64,000 bases of DNA from Cellulomonas hominis (GCF_014201095.1 NZ_JACHDN010000001.1:1612001-1676000), one strand, 5' to 3'; positions 1-10,466 are shown, counted from the stretch's first letter. Translations and numbers: made by a program. The notes: generated from the letters alone by a model not told the origin.

Positions 1-668
1 CGCGCGGCGCACTCCTGCACCCGGGTGCGCGCGTCGGCCACCGCGCGCTGGGCGTCGCGACGCAGCTCGTCGAGCCGGTGCTGCACCCGCTCGTACACCT
101 CGGTGCCGAAGATCCGCTGCAGCAGGCCGCGACGCTGCTCCGGGTCGGCGCGCAGGAACGCGGCGAACTCGCCCTGCGGCAGCACCATCGTCTGCACGAA
201 CTGCGCGCGGTCCAGCCCGACCACGCGGGTGAGCTCGGCCCCCGCCTCGTCCAGCCGGGTGGACAGCAGCTCGCCCTCGCCGTCGTCGGGGTGCTCGGGC
301 GCCGCCGTGAGCCGCCAGAGCTTCACCGTCGCCTGCTGCCGGACCGTCCCGGTGCCGCGCCGCTTGGGGCGGTCGAACGCCGGCGTCCGGCGGACGCGGT
401 ACACGCCGGACCCGGTCTCGAACACGAGGTCCACCACCGTCTCGACGTCCTCGCCCGCGAACGCCGAGCGCAGCCGGTCCTCGCTCGCGGCGGCGGACGC
501 GACCTTGCCGTACAGCGCGAAGACCACGGCGTCGATCACGGTGGACTTGCCGGCCCCGGTGGGGCCCTCCAGCAGGAACAGCCCGCCCGCGGACAGCGCC
601 GCGAAGTCCACGGTGTACCGGCCGGCGAACGGCCCGACCGCCTGCATCGTCAGCGTGTGCAGCCGCAT
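1..668 (-). CDS. sbcC: Exonuclease SbcC, N-terminal part (runs off the window)
   Basis: This is the amino-terminal 222 codons of the SbcC ATPase subunit of the SbcCD DNA repair nuclease, which opens hairpins and processes DNA ends with SbcD. The protein starts MRLHTLTMQAVGPF. It has a Walker A motif GPTGAGKST at residues 35-43 and the following hydrophobic helix of Rad50-type ATPases. A Q-loop-like stretch ending MVLPQGEFAAFLRADPEQR is followed by the start of the coiled coil. The ATG at 668-666 shares one base with the sbcD stop (TGATG), so the two genes are translationally coupled. The C-terminal half lies beyond position 1. Open in this frame throughout; no sign of damage. Confidence 0.93.
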   Translation of the reverse strand, partial: MRLHTLTMQAVGPFAGRYTVDFAALSAGGLFLLEGPTGAGKSTVIDAVVFALYGKVASAAASEDRLRSAFAGEDVETVVDLVFETGSGVYRVRRTPAFDRPKRRGTGTVRQQATVKLWRLTAAPEHPDDGEGELLSTRLDEAGAELTRVVGLDRAQFVQTMVLPQGEFAAFLRADPEQRRGLLQRIFGTEVYERVQHRLDELRRDAQRAVADARTRVQECAA

Positions 669-1849
669 CAGGCGCTCCGCTCCGCCGCGACCGCGCCCTC
701 GTAGGCCCGGCGCAGCACCGCCGCCTCGGCCTCGGTCGGCGGCGTGCCGCTGACGTGGGCGACGAACTCCGCCGCCACCTCGAGCGGGTCGCGCGCCGCG
801 GTCACCTCGGCCGCCCGCGCGCCCGCGTCCCGGGCCGGCGGCCGGTGCTGCACGACGAGCGCGTGCGGGAACCGGCCGCGCACGCGGGCGTACAGGTCGG
901 GCGGCCGGTGCGCGTCCGTGACGGTCACGCGCACCCAGTCGTCGAGGTGCGGCTCCCCGGCCGGACCGAGCAGCTCGTCGAGCGGCCCCGCGAGGTCGGT
1001 CAGCCGGCGCGGCACCGGAGCGGGGACCAGGCGCACCTGGGCGGGTCCGGCGGCACCGAGGTCCACCAGCGCGGTCGACTTGGTGTGCCGCGCCTCGGAG
1101 AACGAGTACGCCAGCGGCGACCCCGCGTACCGGAGGACGGTCGCGCCGCCCGGGTCGCCGACCCGCTGGGGCCCGTGCAGGTGCCCGAGGGCCACGTAGT
1201 CGACCCCGTCGAACACCGCCGTGGGTGCGTGATCCACCCCGCCGACGCGGATGTCCCGCTCGGACTCCGAGGCCGCCCCGCCGACGACGAACGCGTGCGC
1301 GACCACCACCGAGCGCGGCGGCCGCCCGGTCGCCGCCGCCGTCCGCGCCGCGAGGTCCGCCCGCACGCGGTCCATCGCCGCCCCCAGCACTGCGGCGTGC
1401 GACCGCGCGAGCGGCTCCGCCCCGTCGGCGGCCAGCGTGTGCCGGGCGGCGTCCGGGTCGAGGTACGGCAGCCCGTAGACCAGCACGTCCCCGTCCGCCC
1501 CGGGCAGCACCACCGGGCGGTCGACGTCGCCGGGCCGGGCGAGCACCCGGACCCGGTCCCGCAGCAGGTCGGCGCCGAAGCCGAGCCGGACCGCGGAGTC
1601 GTGGTTGCCCGGGGTGACCACGACGACGGCGTGCTCGGCCAGCCGCCGGAGCGCGTCGGACAGCTGCGCGACGGACTCGACCGGGGGGATCGCCCGGTCG
1701 TAGACGTCGCCCGCCACGAGCACCGCGTCCACCCGCTCGTCCCGGACGACCTCGACCAGGTGGTCGAGGAACGTCTGCTGGTGCGCCGTCAGGTCGACGC
1801 CGTGCAGGGTGCGGCCGAGGTGCCAGTCGGAGGTGTGGAGCAGCCGCAT
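668..1849 (-). CDS. sbcD: Exonuclease SbcD, metallophosphoesterase subunit
   Basis: SbcD/Mre11-type nuclease subunit of the SbcCD complex. The sequence begins MRLLHTSDWHLGRTLHG and shows the metallophosphoesterase motifs in order: DWHLG, GDVYD, GNHD, a VVAHAF histidine and GHLHGP. These give the two-metal site that cuts DNA. At 393 residues it is a usual length for the family. I start at the ATG at 1849 because the first motif begins only seven residues later; an upstream in-frame start would add 13 residues with no family similarity. The gene is first in a two-gene operon and its stop overlaps the sbcC start. Confidence 0.93.
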   Translation of the reverse strand: MRLLHTSDWHLGRTLHGVDLTAHQQTFLDHLVEVVRDERVDAVLVAGDVYDRAIPPVESVAQLSDALRRLAEHAVVVVTPGNHDSAVRLGFGADLLRDRVRVLARPGDVDRPVVLPGADGDVLVYGLPYLDPDAARHTLAADGAEPLARSHAAVLGAAMDRVRADLAARTAAATGRPPRSVVVAHAFVVGGAASESERDIRVGGVDHAPTAVFDGVDYVALGHLHGPQRVGDPGGATVLRYAGSPLAYSFSEARHTKSTALVDLGAAGPAQVRLVPAPVPRRLTDLAGPLDELLGPAGEPHLDDWVRVTVTDAHRPPDLYARVRGRFPHALVVQHRPPARDAGARAAEVTAARDPLEVAAEFVAHVSGTPPTEAEAAVLRRAYEGAVAAERSA

Positions 1850-1973
1850 GCCCCGACGGTATCGGCGACCACCCACACCCCCCGGCATCCGGGGCGTCGC
1901 CTGTGGACGACGCGCGTGGCGCGGCCCTGTGGAGGAGTCGGCGCCCGCTCGTGGAGCGGCACCGGGGCCCTCC

Positions 1974-2324
1974 TCAGGCGACGGCGGCCTCCGGTTCGAG
2001 GTCGATCTCGCCCGCCATCCCGATGAGGTCCAGCCGGCCGACGACCTCGCGGCCCGGGTCCCGCAGGGTGAGCCGCTGCCCGGTCTCGCTCGCGGCGAGG
2101 TGCAGCTGCAGGACGAACGCGAGCCCGGAGGAGTCGATGAACGTCACCCCGCTCGCGTCCACCACCACGGGCGCGCTGCTCGCGAGCGCCTGCGCCATCG
2201 ACGTGCTGGCCTCGGCGCGCAGCGCGCCGTCGACCTCGCCCCACATCCGGACCACCGTGCGCCCCTGCACGGTCGTCACGTCGATCCCCCCGAGCGGGGA
2301 GGTGGGATCCTCGGTCTGGTCCAT
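1974..2324 (-). CDS. STAS-domain anti-sigma factor antagonist
   Basis: A 116-residue single STAS domain of the SpoIIAA/RsbV type. Such proteins bind a serine-kinase anti-sigma factor and release a sigma factor when unphosphorylated. The diagnostic segment is VVVDASGVTFIDSSGLAF at residues 53-70, with the phosphorylatable serine in the DSSG motif (Ser65/66). The ATG at 2324 follows a GAGGA Shine-Dalgarno sequence; a longer in-frame start upstream has no support. No kinase or sigma partner lies next to it, so its target cannot be read from context. Neighbouring genes look unrelated to it. Confidence 0.85.
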   Translation of the reverse strand: MDQTEDPTSPLGGIDVTTVQGRTVVRMWGEVDGALRAEASTSMAQALASSAPVVVDASGVTFIDSSGLAFVLQLHLAASETGQRLTLRDPGREVVGRLDLIGMAGEIDLEPEAAVA

Positions 2325-2533
2325 CGGTCCTCGTCTTCCAGTCGTCACGGGCCGCCCGATCATGGACCGGCCCGGGCGTCGGCGCACTCGGTGGCGCGCC
2401 GCGGCCGGACGGTCCGGCCGCGTGCGGTCGTCGTCGTGCACACCCGGGCAACGTCCCAGGGGTGCGGGGTGTTCCCGCGCGCGACGATCCGTTGACCCGG
2501 TCTTGACCCGGGAGGCGTCGGCGCGGCCGGGTG

Positions 2534-3046
2534 TCAGCCCTCCGGTGCGGGCTCGGTCACGTCCGCCACGGTGGCGTCCAGAGCGCGCACCAGGTCGTCG
2601 CCGTCCAGCGTCACCCCGACGCCGTGCCCGCCGCCCCCGATCGACACCGACCGCCCCGGCACGCGGGCGTCCGCGACCACCGGCCACGCCCGCAGCGAGC
2701 CGAACGGCGTGATCGTGCCGCGCTCGTACCCGGTGACGTCCTTGGCGGTGGCCGCGTCCGGCATCGACATCCGGCTCACCCCGAGCAGCGCCCGCAGCTT
2801 CGGCCACGAGATGGCGCGGTCGCCGGGCACGAGGACGAACAGGTAGTCGTCGTCGCCGCGGCGCACCACCAGCGTCTTGACGATCCCGGACGGGTCCACG
2901 CCTCGCGCCGCGGCGGCCTCCGCCAGCGACCCCACCCGGCCGTGCCGGACGATCGTGTGCGCGACCCCCGACTCCGCCAGGGCGCGCGCCGCCCGCTGCT
3001 CACCCTCGGCGGGTTGGGAGGGCCCCGTGGGCTCGGTGCTCGTCAT
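2534..3046 (-). CDS. YbaK/EbsC-family aminoacyl-tRNA deacylase
   Basis: YbaK/ProX-like protein, a family that hydrolyses mischarged tRNAs such as Cys-tRNA(Pro) or Ala-tRNA(Pro). Family features visible are GIVKTLVVRRGDDDYLFVLVPGDRAISWPKL (shown here as two pieces: the catalytic-lysine segment VKTLVV and the strand YLFVLVPGD), then KDVTGYERGTITPFG and SIGGGGHGVGV. The call of subfamily is uncertain. The ATG at 3046 is preceded by AGGGTGG; a GTG at 3055 in the same frame is the alternative start and would add three residues. It lies 21 bases downstream of the ABC-F gene on the same strand and may be cotranscribed with it. Confidence 0.83.
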   Translation of the reverse strand: MTSTEPTGPSQPAEGEQRAARALAESGVAHTIVRHGRVGSLAEAAAARGVDPSGIVKTLVVRRGDDDYLFVLVPGDRAISWPKLRALLGVSRMSMPDAATAKDVTGYERGTITPFGSLRAWPVVADARVPGRSVSIGGGGHGVGVTLDGDDLVRALDATVADVTEPAPEG

Positions 3047-3067
3047 GTCCGCCACCCTACGAGCGCC

Positions 3068-4699
<1,632 letters not shown>

Positions 4700-4776
4700 G
4701 CGGGGACCACCACCAGCGGCGCCGACCTGGGGACACGCACGGGTCGGCGGGAGTCGGGACGAGGACTCGGGGCCGG

Positions 4777-4788
4777 TCAGATCCACAT
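4777..4788 (-). other. Possible three-codon leader ORF (Met-Trp-Ile) ahead of the ABC-F gene
   Basis: Seventy-eight bases upstream of the ABC-F start the leftward strand reads ATGTGGATCTGA. Upstream of it, 4802-4818 is a perfect hairpin (arms CGTCCGC and GCGGACG, three-base loop). Two short inverted repeats (GAGTC/GACTC and CCGACC/GGTCGG) lie between the mini-ORF and the gene. Ribosome-mediated attenuation is known for several ABC-F resistance genes, but the mini-ORF has no clear ribosome binding site, so this is speculative. Confidence 0.25.
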
Positions 4789-4952
4789 GGTGACGACGGT
4801 ACGTCCGCTGCGCGGACGCGTCCACGGAATACCGGGCAGGATCGGCGCGGCGCCCGCGCGACGCCCGCGGCACGCAGCCGGTGGTCAGTACCGGGTGACG
4901 ACCCCGGGGCAGCCCGCACCCACCGCTTCACCCGGGCAAGCGTTCCTTGACC

Positions 4953-4970
4953 GTCACCCGGACGGGTGAC
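4953..4970. promoter_or_regulatory. Perfect 18-bp palindrome upstream of the GH3 gene
   Basis: GTCACCCG-GA-CGGGTGAC is an inverted repeat with 8-base arms lying 70 bases before the beta-glucosidase start. It sits between a TTGACC hexamer (4947-4952) and TACTGG (4972-4977), a weak promoter with a long 19-base spacer. CGGGTGAC recurs at 4892-4899. It looks like a repressor operator. The 340-base gap 4700-5040 otherwise holds only the leader of the divergent ABC-F gene. Confidence 0.4.
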
Positions 4971-5040
4971 CTACTGGCCGTCGGCGGGCGGCGCCTGGAG
5001 CACACCGGGCCCGACCCTCGCCCGACAGGGGGTGTCGACG

Positions 5041-7785
5041 ATGCATCCACGTACCCGGCGCGCGGGCCTGCCCGCCGTCCTCACCGCGCTCGCGCTGGCC
5101 GTCCCCGTGGGCGGTGCGGCGGCGGCCACCACCGACGACGACCCCGCCCGCGCGGCGCAGGAGGCCGCCGTCGCCGACGCCCTGCAGGAGGGGCAGTCGT
5201 TCCCGGCGGACTTCTGGTGGGACGAGTCGCCCGACGACACCCGCCGCGCCCGCGCCCTGCTGCGGCAGATGACGCTGGACGAGAAGGTCGACATGCTGCA
5301 CGGGGAGCTGAACAACTACTTCGGCTTCTACAACCGGCCCATCGAGCGGCTCGGCATCCCGGCGCTGACGATGGCCGACGGGCCGGCGGGCGTGCGGATC
5401 GCCAACCCCGACGTGAACGGCCAGCGCTCGACGCAGCTCCCCTCGCCCCTCGCGCTCGCCGCGACGTGGGACACCGCGCTCGCGCAGGAGTACGGCCGGC
5501 TCGCGGGTGACGAGGCCGCGCGGACGGGGCACAACGTGCTGCTCTCGCCGGCGTTCGACATCGCCCGGGTCGCGCAGGCGGGCCGCGCGTTCGAGGCGTT
5601 CGGTGAGGACCCGCTGCTGTCCGGCACGCTCGGTGCCGCCGAGATCCGGGGGATCCAGGCCAACCCGGTGATCGCCGACCTCAAGCACTACAACCTGTAC
5701 ACCCAGGAGCAGAACCGGCTCACCGGCGGCAACGCGGTCGTGGACGAGCGGACGCTCCAGGAGATCTACACCCGGCCGTTCGCCATCGGCCAGGAGGAGG
5801 GGCGCGCCGGGTCGGCGATGTGCGCGTTCAACAAGGTCAACGGCGTCTACGCCTGCGAGAACGACCTGCTCCTCAACCAGGTCCTCAAGGAGCAGCTCGG
5901 CTTCGAGGGCTGGGTGATGAGCGACTACGGCGCCACGCACAGCACGGCCCCCGCCATCCTCGCGGGGATGGACCAGGAGATGCCCGGCAACACGACGCCC
6001 GAGGTCGGGCCCGGCGACTGCTTCTTCTGCGGTCCGCTGCTCGACGCGGTGCGCTCGGGCCAGGTGCCGCAGTCCCGGGTCGACGACGCCGTGCTGCGCA
6101 TCCTGCGGCCGATGGTCGCGCTCGGCCTGCTCGACAACCCGCCGACGGTGCGGCCGCTGCCGGAGGCCGAGAACTCGGCGTTCGCGCGGTCCGTGTCCGA
6201 GCGGGCGAGCGTGCTGCTGAAGAACGCGAGCGGGACGCTGCCGCTCGCGGCGTCGGTCGGGTCGATCGCGGTGATCGGCACCGACGCCGACGCGGTGGTG
6301 CAGGGCGGCGGCTCGTCTCAGGTCATCCCGACCCGGACGGTCAGCCCGCTCGCCGGCATCCAGGCGCGGGCCGGCGCGGGCGTGACCGTGACGCACACGC
6401 CGGGGACCGACCCGGTCACGTCCGCGGTCCTGCTGCCCGGGCCCGAGGCGATCCCGTCGGACTACCTCACCTCCGCGCTCGGCGACGGCGAGGGCGTCCG
6501 GGTCGAGTACTTCGACACTCCGGACCTGTCCGGCGCCCCCGCGGTGGACCGTACCGAGCCCTGGGCCGGCATCTTCGGCGGGTTCTTCCTGTTCGAGGGG
6601 TTCAACGCGCAGTCGCCGCACTTCCCGGTGCAGGACAACCTGCACAACGCGTCGATCCGGTGGACCGGGACGCTCACGGCCCCGGTGTCCGGGACCTACG
6701 AGCTGGCGGTCACCACGAACGGCACCAGCACGGTGTACCTCGACGACCAGCCGGTGCTCACCACGGACCCGTCCGCCGAGCCCGCCGTGACCACCGCCCC
6801 GGTCGACCTCGTCGCCGGCCAGGCGTACGCGCTGCGCGCCGAGTACACGAACGACTCCCCCGGCGGCACCGACGCCGGTGCGGCGTTCCGGCTCGGCTGG
6901 ACGCCGCCGCAGGCGCTCGTCACCCCGTCCGTCCAGGCGGCCGCCGACGCGGCCCGGTCGGCGCAGGCCGCCGTGGTCGTCGTGCGGGACTACTCCTCGG
7001 AGGGCGGCGACAAGCCGTCCCTCGACCTGCCGAACGGCCAGGCCGAGCTCATCCGGCAGGTCGCCGCGGCCAACCCCCGGACGATCGTCGTGCTCGAGGC
7101 CGGCGGGATCGTGCAGACCTCCGACTGGGACGGGTCTGTCGGCGCCGTGCTGCACAACTGGTTCGGCGGGCAGGAGCAGGGCAACGCCGTCGCGGGCATC
7201 CTGTTCGGCGACGTCAACCCGTCCGGCCGGCTGCCCGTGACGATCCCGGTCGACGAGGAGTCCACGCCGGTCAGCGACCCCGCGCAGTACCCCGGCGAGG
7301 GGCTCGACCAGCAGTTCAGCGAGGGCATCTTCGTCGGCTACCGCGGCTACGCGGAGGAGGGCATCACGCCGCAGTACCCGTTCGGGCACGGGCTGTCCTA
7401 CACGTCGTACGCGTACACGAACCTGCGCACCGCGGCCGTCCCCGACCCGGACGGCACCGGGATGCGGCTCGAGGCCACCGTGGACGTGCAGAACACCGGG
7501 GCCGTCGCCGGGACCGAGACCGTGCAGGTCTACGTCGGGAACCTGCCCACCCGCCGGGTGAGCAGCGCACCGGTCGCCCTGGCCGGGTTCGGCACCGTCG
7601 CGCTGGCCCCCGGCGAGACCAAGCCCGTGACGGTGCTGCTCAGCCCCGAGTCGATGTCGTACTGGGACGTCGACCGCGACCGCTGGCGCACCCCGACCGG
7701 GCAGATCCCGGTCCTCGTCGGCGCGTCCGCCACGGACATCCGCCTCACGGGCTCGCTGGCGATCTCGAACCGCCTGGTCCGCTGA
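5041..7785 (+). CDS. Secreted GH3 beta-glucosidase with inserted PA14 domain
   Basis: A 914-residue exported glycoside hydrolase of family 3. A signal peptide spans about residues 1-28 (RRAG then a hydrophobic core ending GGAAA). The N-terminal (alpha/beta)8 barrel carries the catalytic nucleophile Asp295 in VMSDYGATH. Substrate-binding segments TMADGPAGVRI and the DLKHYNLY region are present. The C-terminal alpha/beta sandwich is interrupted at about residues 485-625 by a PA14 domain (start VRVEYFDTPDLSG, end AAFRLGWTPPQ), an insert often tied to carbohydrate recognition. A fibronectin-III-like domain closes the protein. ATG 5041 follows AGGGGGTG. The likely role is release of glucose or other sugars from beta-linked oligosaccharides outside the cell. 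Confidence 0.92.
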   Translation: MHPRTRRAGLPAVLTALALAVPVGGAAAATTDDDPARAAQEAAVADALQEGQSFPADFWWDESPDDTRRARALLRQMTLDEKVDMLHGELNNYFGFYNRPIERLGIPALTMADGPAGVRIANPDVNGQRSTQLPSPLALAATWDTALAQEYGRLAGDEAARTGHNVLLSPAFDIARVAQAGRAFEAFGEDPLLSGTLGAAEIRGIQANPVIADLKHYNLYTQEQNRLTGGNAVVDERTLQEIYTRPFAIGQEEGRAGSAMCAFNKVNGVYACENDLLLNQVLKEQLGFEGWVMSDYGATHSTAPAILAGMDQEMPGNTTPEVGPGDCFFCGPLLDAVRSGQVPQSRVDDAVLRILRPMVALGLLDNPPTVRPLPEAENSAFARSVSERASVLLKNASGTLPLAASVGSIAVIGTDADAVVQGGGSSQVIPTRTVSPLAGIQARAGAGVTVTHTPGTDPVTSAVLLPGPEAIPSDYLTSALGDGEGVRVEYFDTPDLSGAPAVDRTEPWAGIFGGFFLFEGFNAQSPHFPVQDNLHNASIRWTGTLTAPVSGTYELAVTTNGTSTVYLDDQPVLTTDPSAEPAVTTAPVDLVAGQAYALRAEYTNDSPGGTDAGAAFRLGWTPPQALVTPSVQAAADAARSAQAAVVVVRDYSSEGGDKPSLDLPNGQAELIRQVAAANPRTIVVLEAGGIVQTSDWDGSVGAVLHNWFGGQEQGNAVAGILFGDVNPSGRLPVTIPVDEESTPVSDPAQYPGEGLDQQFSEGIFVGYRGYAEEGITPQYPFGHGLSYTSYAYTNLRTAAVPDPDGTGMRLEATVDVQNTGAVAGTETVQVYVGNLPTRRVSSAPVALAGFGTVALAPGETKPVTVLLSPESMSYWDVDRDRWRTPTGQIPVLVGASATDIRLTGSLAISNRLVR

Positions 7786-7818
7786 CCGCGGCGCGCCTGC
7801 GCCTCCGCCCGCCCCGCC

Positions 7819-7868
7819 GGGCTGGTGCGGGCTGGTACGGGCGGGTGCGGGCTGGTGCGGGTCAGGCC
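7819..7868. repeat. 10-bp tandem repeat, about four and a half copies
   Basis: The unit GGGCTGGTGC recurs head to tail at 7819, 7829, 7839 (two changes) and 7849, and decays at 7859 into the stop region of the signal peptidase gene. It fills most of the 76-base gap between two convergent genes. Confidence 0.7.
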
Positions 7869-8545
7869 GGGTCAGGGACGTCCGCGAAGACCGCGCCCGG
7901 GTTGCGCAGGGCGTGCAGGCGGTCCAGCGGCCACACCGTGAGGAACGCCGTGCCGACGACGTCGTCCAACGGGAGGAACCCGCCGCCCGGGTCGCCGAGG
8001 TGCCACCGGGAGTCCCGGGAGTGCTGCCGGTTGTCGCCCATGACCCACAGCGACCCCGCCGGCACCACCTCGTCGAAGGCGATCTCGCTCGGCGACGCCC
8101 CGGCGGCGAGGTAGGGCGTCTCGTCGACCGCGACGCCGTTGACCGTGAGGGGCGCGCCGTCGCCGGTCGACACCACCCGGTCCCCCGGCAGGCCGATGAC
8201 CCGCTTGATGAGGTGGTCGCCCTCGCCGGCGACCAGCCACCCGCCGGGGTCGGCGAAGACGACGACGTCGCCGCGGTGCACGTCGAACGGCCCCGGGGCG
8301 AGCTTGGTCACCAGCACCCGGTCCCCCTCGAGCAGCGCCCCGTGCATCGAGGCGCTCGGGATGAGGAAGGCCTGGGCGAGGAACGTCTGCACCACCCACG
8401 ACAGGACGACCGCGGCGACCAGCACGATCGCGGTCTCCCGGAGCACGGACGCCAGCGGCCCGCGGGTGCGCCGGGCGCGCCGGGCGCCGGGCGCCGCCTC
8501 CAGGCCGGCGTCCTCGCCGACGGGTCGCGCGTCTTGGTCCGTCAC
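7862..8545 (-). CDS. lepB: Signal peptidase I
   Basis: Type I signal peptidase that removes signal peptides on the outer face of the membrane. One transmembrane helix lies at about residues 37-57. It is followed by the catalytic SASMHGALLEGDRV box with Ser66, and by LIKRVIGLPGD with the general base Lys114. The box D segment GSLWVMGDNRQHSRDSRWHL is intact. The GTG at 8545 is my choice; GTG 8563 or a start at 8596 in the same frame would lengthen the cytoplasmic tail. It converges on the GH3 gene. The short Arg/Ala-rich cytoplasmic N-terminus is normal for actinobacteria. Confidence 0.9.
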   Translation of the reverse strand: MTDQDARPVGEDAGLEAAPGARRARRTRGPLASVLRETAIVLVAAVVLSWVVQTFLAQAFLIPSASMHGALLEGDRVLVTKLAPGPFDVHRGDVVVFADPGGWLVAGEGDHLIKRVIGLPGDRVVSTGDGAPLTVNGVAVDETPYLAAGASPSEIAFDEVVPAGSLWVMGDNRQHSRDSRWHLGDPGGGFLPLDDVVGTAFLTVWPLDRLHALRNPGAVFADVPDPA

Positions 8546-8608
8546 CCGGTCACCGTCCCACACGACGCCCCCGCGGCGGCCGCGGTCCGGCCGCACGAAC
8601 CGACGGCA

Positions 8609-9490
8609 TCACCGCCAGACCGGGCGTCGCGCGCCCAGGACCGCCATCACCACCGACGCGACCAGGATCCCGGCGATCAGCATGTATCCGCTCCAGCCGC
8701 CGACACCGGCGAGCACGGGTTCGGGACAGCGGGGCACGTCGCACACGAAGGTGCCGCTCCGGCTCAGGTCCTCCGAACGCACGAACGCGTGGACCACCGC
8801 CCCGGGAGTGCGGAACCCCATCACCAGCACGGGCACGAGGGTCTCCACCAGCAGCACGTAGGCCAGGACCAGGACGACGACCGCCACGTCGGAGCGCAGG
8901 ACCGTCCCGAGGGCCGCCCCGGCTCCGGCGGCTGCCAGGACGACCAGCCCGCCGCGGGCGAGCATGAACACCGTCCCGAGCAGGTCCACGCCGGACGTGG
9001 AACCGCGCAGCGCTGCGACCGCCAGCATCGAGGCGGTCAGCACCACGGCGAGGAGCACGGCGACGACCATCGAGGAGGCGGCCCAGACCACCACGCGAGC
9101 GGAGCAGGGAACCGCCCGGGAGGAACGCCCGGTCAAGCTCATCCGGACCGCCCCTGTCCGCCAGTCCCCGCCCACCAGCAGGGCACCACCGACGAAGGCC
9201 AGCAGCGCGAAACCGATCACGACGCCGGCCAGGTCGTGCGGGAACTGCCCGGCGAACATGTACCGGGGCTCGACGTAGGTGTGCGCCGGGACGGTCAGGT
9301 CGCCGAACATCTCCGTGAGTCGAGCAGCCTCTGCCTCGGCGTCCCGCACGGCCCGGGTGGTGTCGGCCGAGGCGGTCACGAAGCGGAGCACGACGAGCGC
9401 GAGCACGACGGCTGCCATCGCCAGCGTCGTGCCCCGGAAGGGCCGGCGACGCGGCTGGACGTCGAGCTCCGCGAGCAGGGCGGTGATCAT
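8609..9490 (-). CDS. ABC-2 type transporter permease
   Basis: A 293-residue membrane protein with about six hydrophobic segments. They include ones near residues 26-40, 105-125, 155-175, 190-215, 225-245 and 268-285. A sizeable extracytoplasmic loop follows the first helix. This is the layout of ABC-2 exporters. It overlaps the preceding ATPase gene by four bases (ATGA at 9487-9490), so the two form one transporter. The last extracytoplasmic loop holds a Cys pair in FVCDVPRCPEP. No substrate can be deduced from it. By eye the gene pair is somewhat less GC-rich than its neighbours, which could mean lateral acquisition. Confidence 0.8.
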   Translation of the reverse strand: MITALLAELDVQPRRRPFRGTTLAMAAVVLALVVLRFVTASADTTRAVRDAEAEAARLTEMFGDLTVPAHTYVEPRYMFAGQFPHDLAGVVIGFALLAFVGGALLVGGDWRTGAVRMSLTGRSSRAVPCSARVVVWAASSMVVAVLLAVVLTASMLAVAALRGSTSGVDLLGTVFMLARGGLVVLAAAGAGAALGTVLRSDVAVVVLVLAYVLLVETLVPVLVMGFRTPGAVVHAFVRSEDLSRSGTFVCDVPRCPEPVLAGVGGWSGYMLIAGILVASVVMAVLGARRPVWR

Positions 9491-10377
9491 CTGCGCACCC
9501 TCCGACCGGTCGCGGCACGCGACGCGGTGGCGTACCGCCGGTATATCCGCTCGAACAACGAGGCGTCCACCGTCGACTCCTCGATCTGCACGTGTCCGCG
9601 CAACGCAGCCACGATCCCGCTCAGCGGCTCGCCGGCGCGGACATGCACCCCCCGAGCGGTACGAGCCACGGGCAGGCCCGCCTGCGCGAGGACCTCAACG
9701 GCCAGGTGGTCGTCGCTGGTGCGCAGCACGTGTCCAGGAAGATCCAGCCCGGCAGCGGCCCGGGGCACAGGACCGTCGACCGTCACCCGGCCGTCGCGGA
9801 GGCAGGTGACCCCGTCGCAGACGAGCTCGAGCCGGGCCAGGTCGTGCGAGCAGATGAGGACGGTGCGCCCCTCGCCGCGGAGGTCCGTCAGCAGGTGCAT
9901 CAGCGCCTCGACGCCGTGCGGGTCGAGGCCCGTGGTGGGCTCGTCCAGCACGATGATCGGCGAGTCGGCAACCAGGGCGGCGGCGATCGCCACCCGCTGC
10001 GCCATCCCGGTCGACAGGTGGCCGAACCGGCGTTCGAGGAACGACCCCACCCCGCACCGGTCGACAGCGCGGTCGACCGCTCCTGCCGGGGCCCGCTCCT
10101 GCCGGCGCCGGTACTCGAGGATCTGCGACACACGGAGCTCGACCGGCATCGCGGAGGAGACGAACAGCACCGTCGGCGTGCCGACGGACCGGATCACGCC
10201 CCGGCGGGCCGGGACCTGACCGGCGAGCGCGCGCATCAACGTCGTCTTCCCGGCTCCGTTGTGCCCCAGGACGGCGTGCACCGAGCCCGTGGGCACGGCG
10301 AAGCTGATGTCACGGACGAGATCGCGCCCCGCCCGGCGGACCGTGACCTCCGCGAACTCGACCGCGGGCGCCGCCAT
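9487..10377 (-). CDS. ABC transporter ATP-binding protein
   Basis: A 296-residue ABC ATPase. It has Walker A GHNGAGKTT (38-46), signature LSTGMAQR, Walker B IIVLDEPTTGLDP and a switch histidine in CSHD, followed by a C-terminal extension of about 90 residues ending FERIYRRYA. This is the form used by ABC-2 exporters. ATG 10377 shares one base with the stop of a small upstream ORF (TGATG). The stop overlaps the permease start. No ribosome binding site is visible, in keeping with translation coupled to the small ORF. Confidence 0.9.
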   Translation of the reverse strand: MAAPAVEFAEVTVRRAGRDLVRDISFAVPTGSVHAVLGHNGAGKTTLMRALAGQVPARRGVIRSVGTPTVLFVSSAMPVELRVSQILEYRRRQERAPAGAVDRAVDRCGVGSFLERRFGHLSTGMAQRVAIAAALVADSPIIVLDEPTTGLDPHGVEALMHLLTDLRGEGRTVLICSHDLARLELVCDGVTCLRDGRVTVDGPVPRAAAGLDLPGHVLRTSDDHLAVEVLAQAGLPVARTARGVHVRAGEPLSGIVAALRGHVQIEESTVDASLFERIYRRYATASRAATGRRVRR

Positions 10378-10466
10378 CAGCTCTCGGCCACCGCGCAGAC
10401 CTGGGCCGGCAGCGCCCCCGCCCGCGCCGGACGGCGGTACTCGTGTTCCCGTCGGGTCAGGTGCAT
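10377..10466 (-). CDS. Leaderless 29-codon ORF upstream of the ABC exporter
   Basis: The leftward strand reads a 29-residue peptide beginning MHLTRREHEYRRPARAG and ending AVAES. Its ATG lies eight bases after a TAGATT -10 box, the spacing of leaderless actinobacterial transcripts. Its TGA overlaps the ATG of the ABC ATPase by one base (TGATG). The ATPase gene has no Shine-Dalgarno sequence of its own. The peptide could be a translational-coupling leader or, more speculatively, an exported peptide. I do not recognise its family. The single Cys (position 24) and the Arg-rich N-terminus are its only notable features. Confidence 0.55.
   Translation of the reverse strand: MHLTRREHEYRRPARAGALPAQVCAVAES

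Noticed and set aside
25..753. Rightward frames at the left edge
   Set aside because: They are shadows of sbcC, whose Walker A motif is on the leftward strand.
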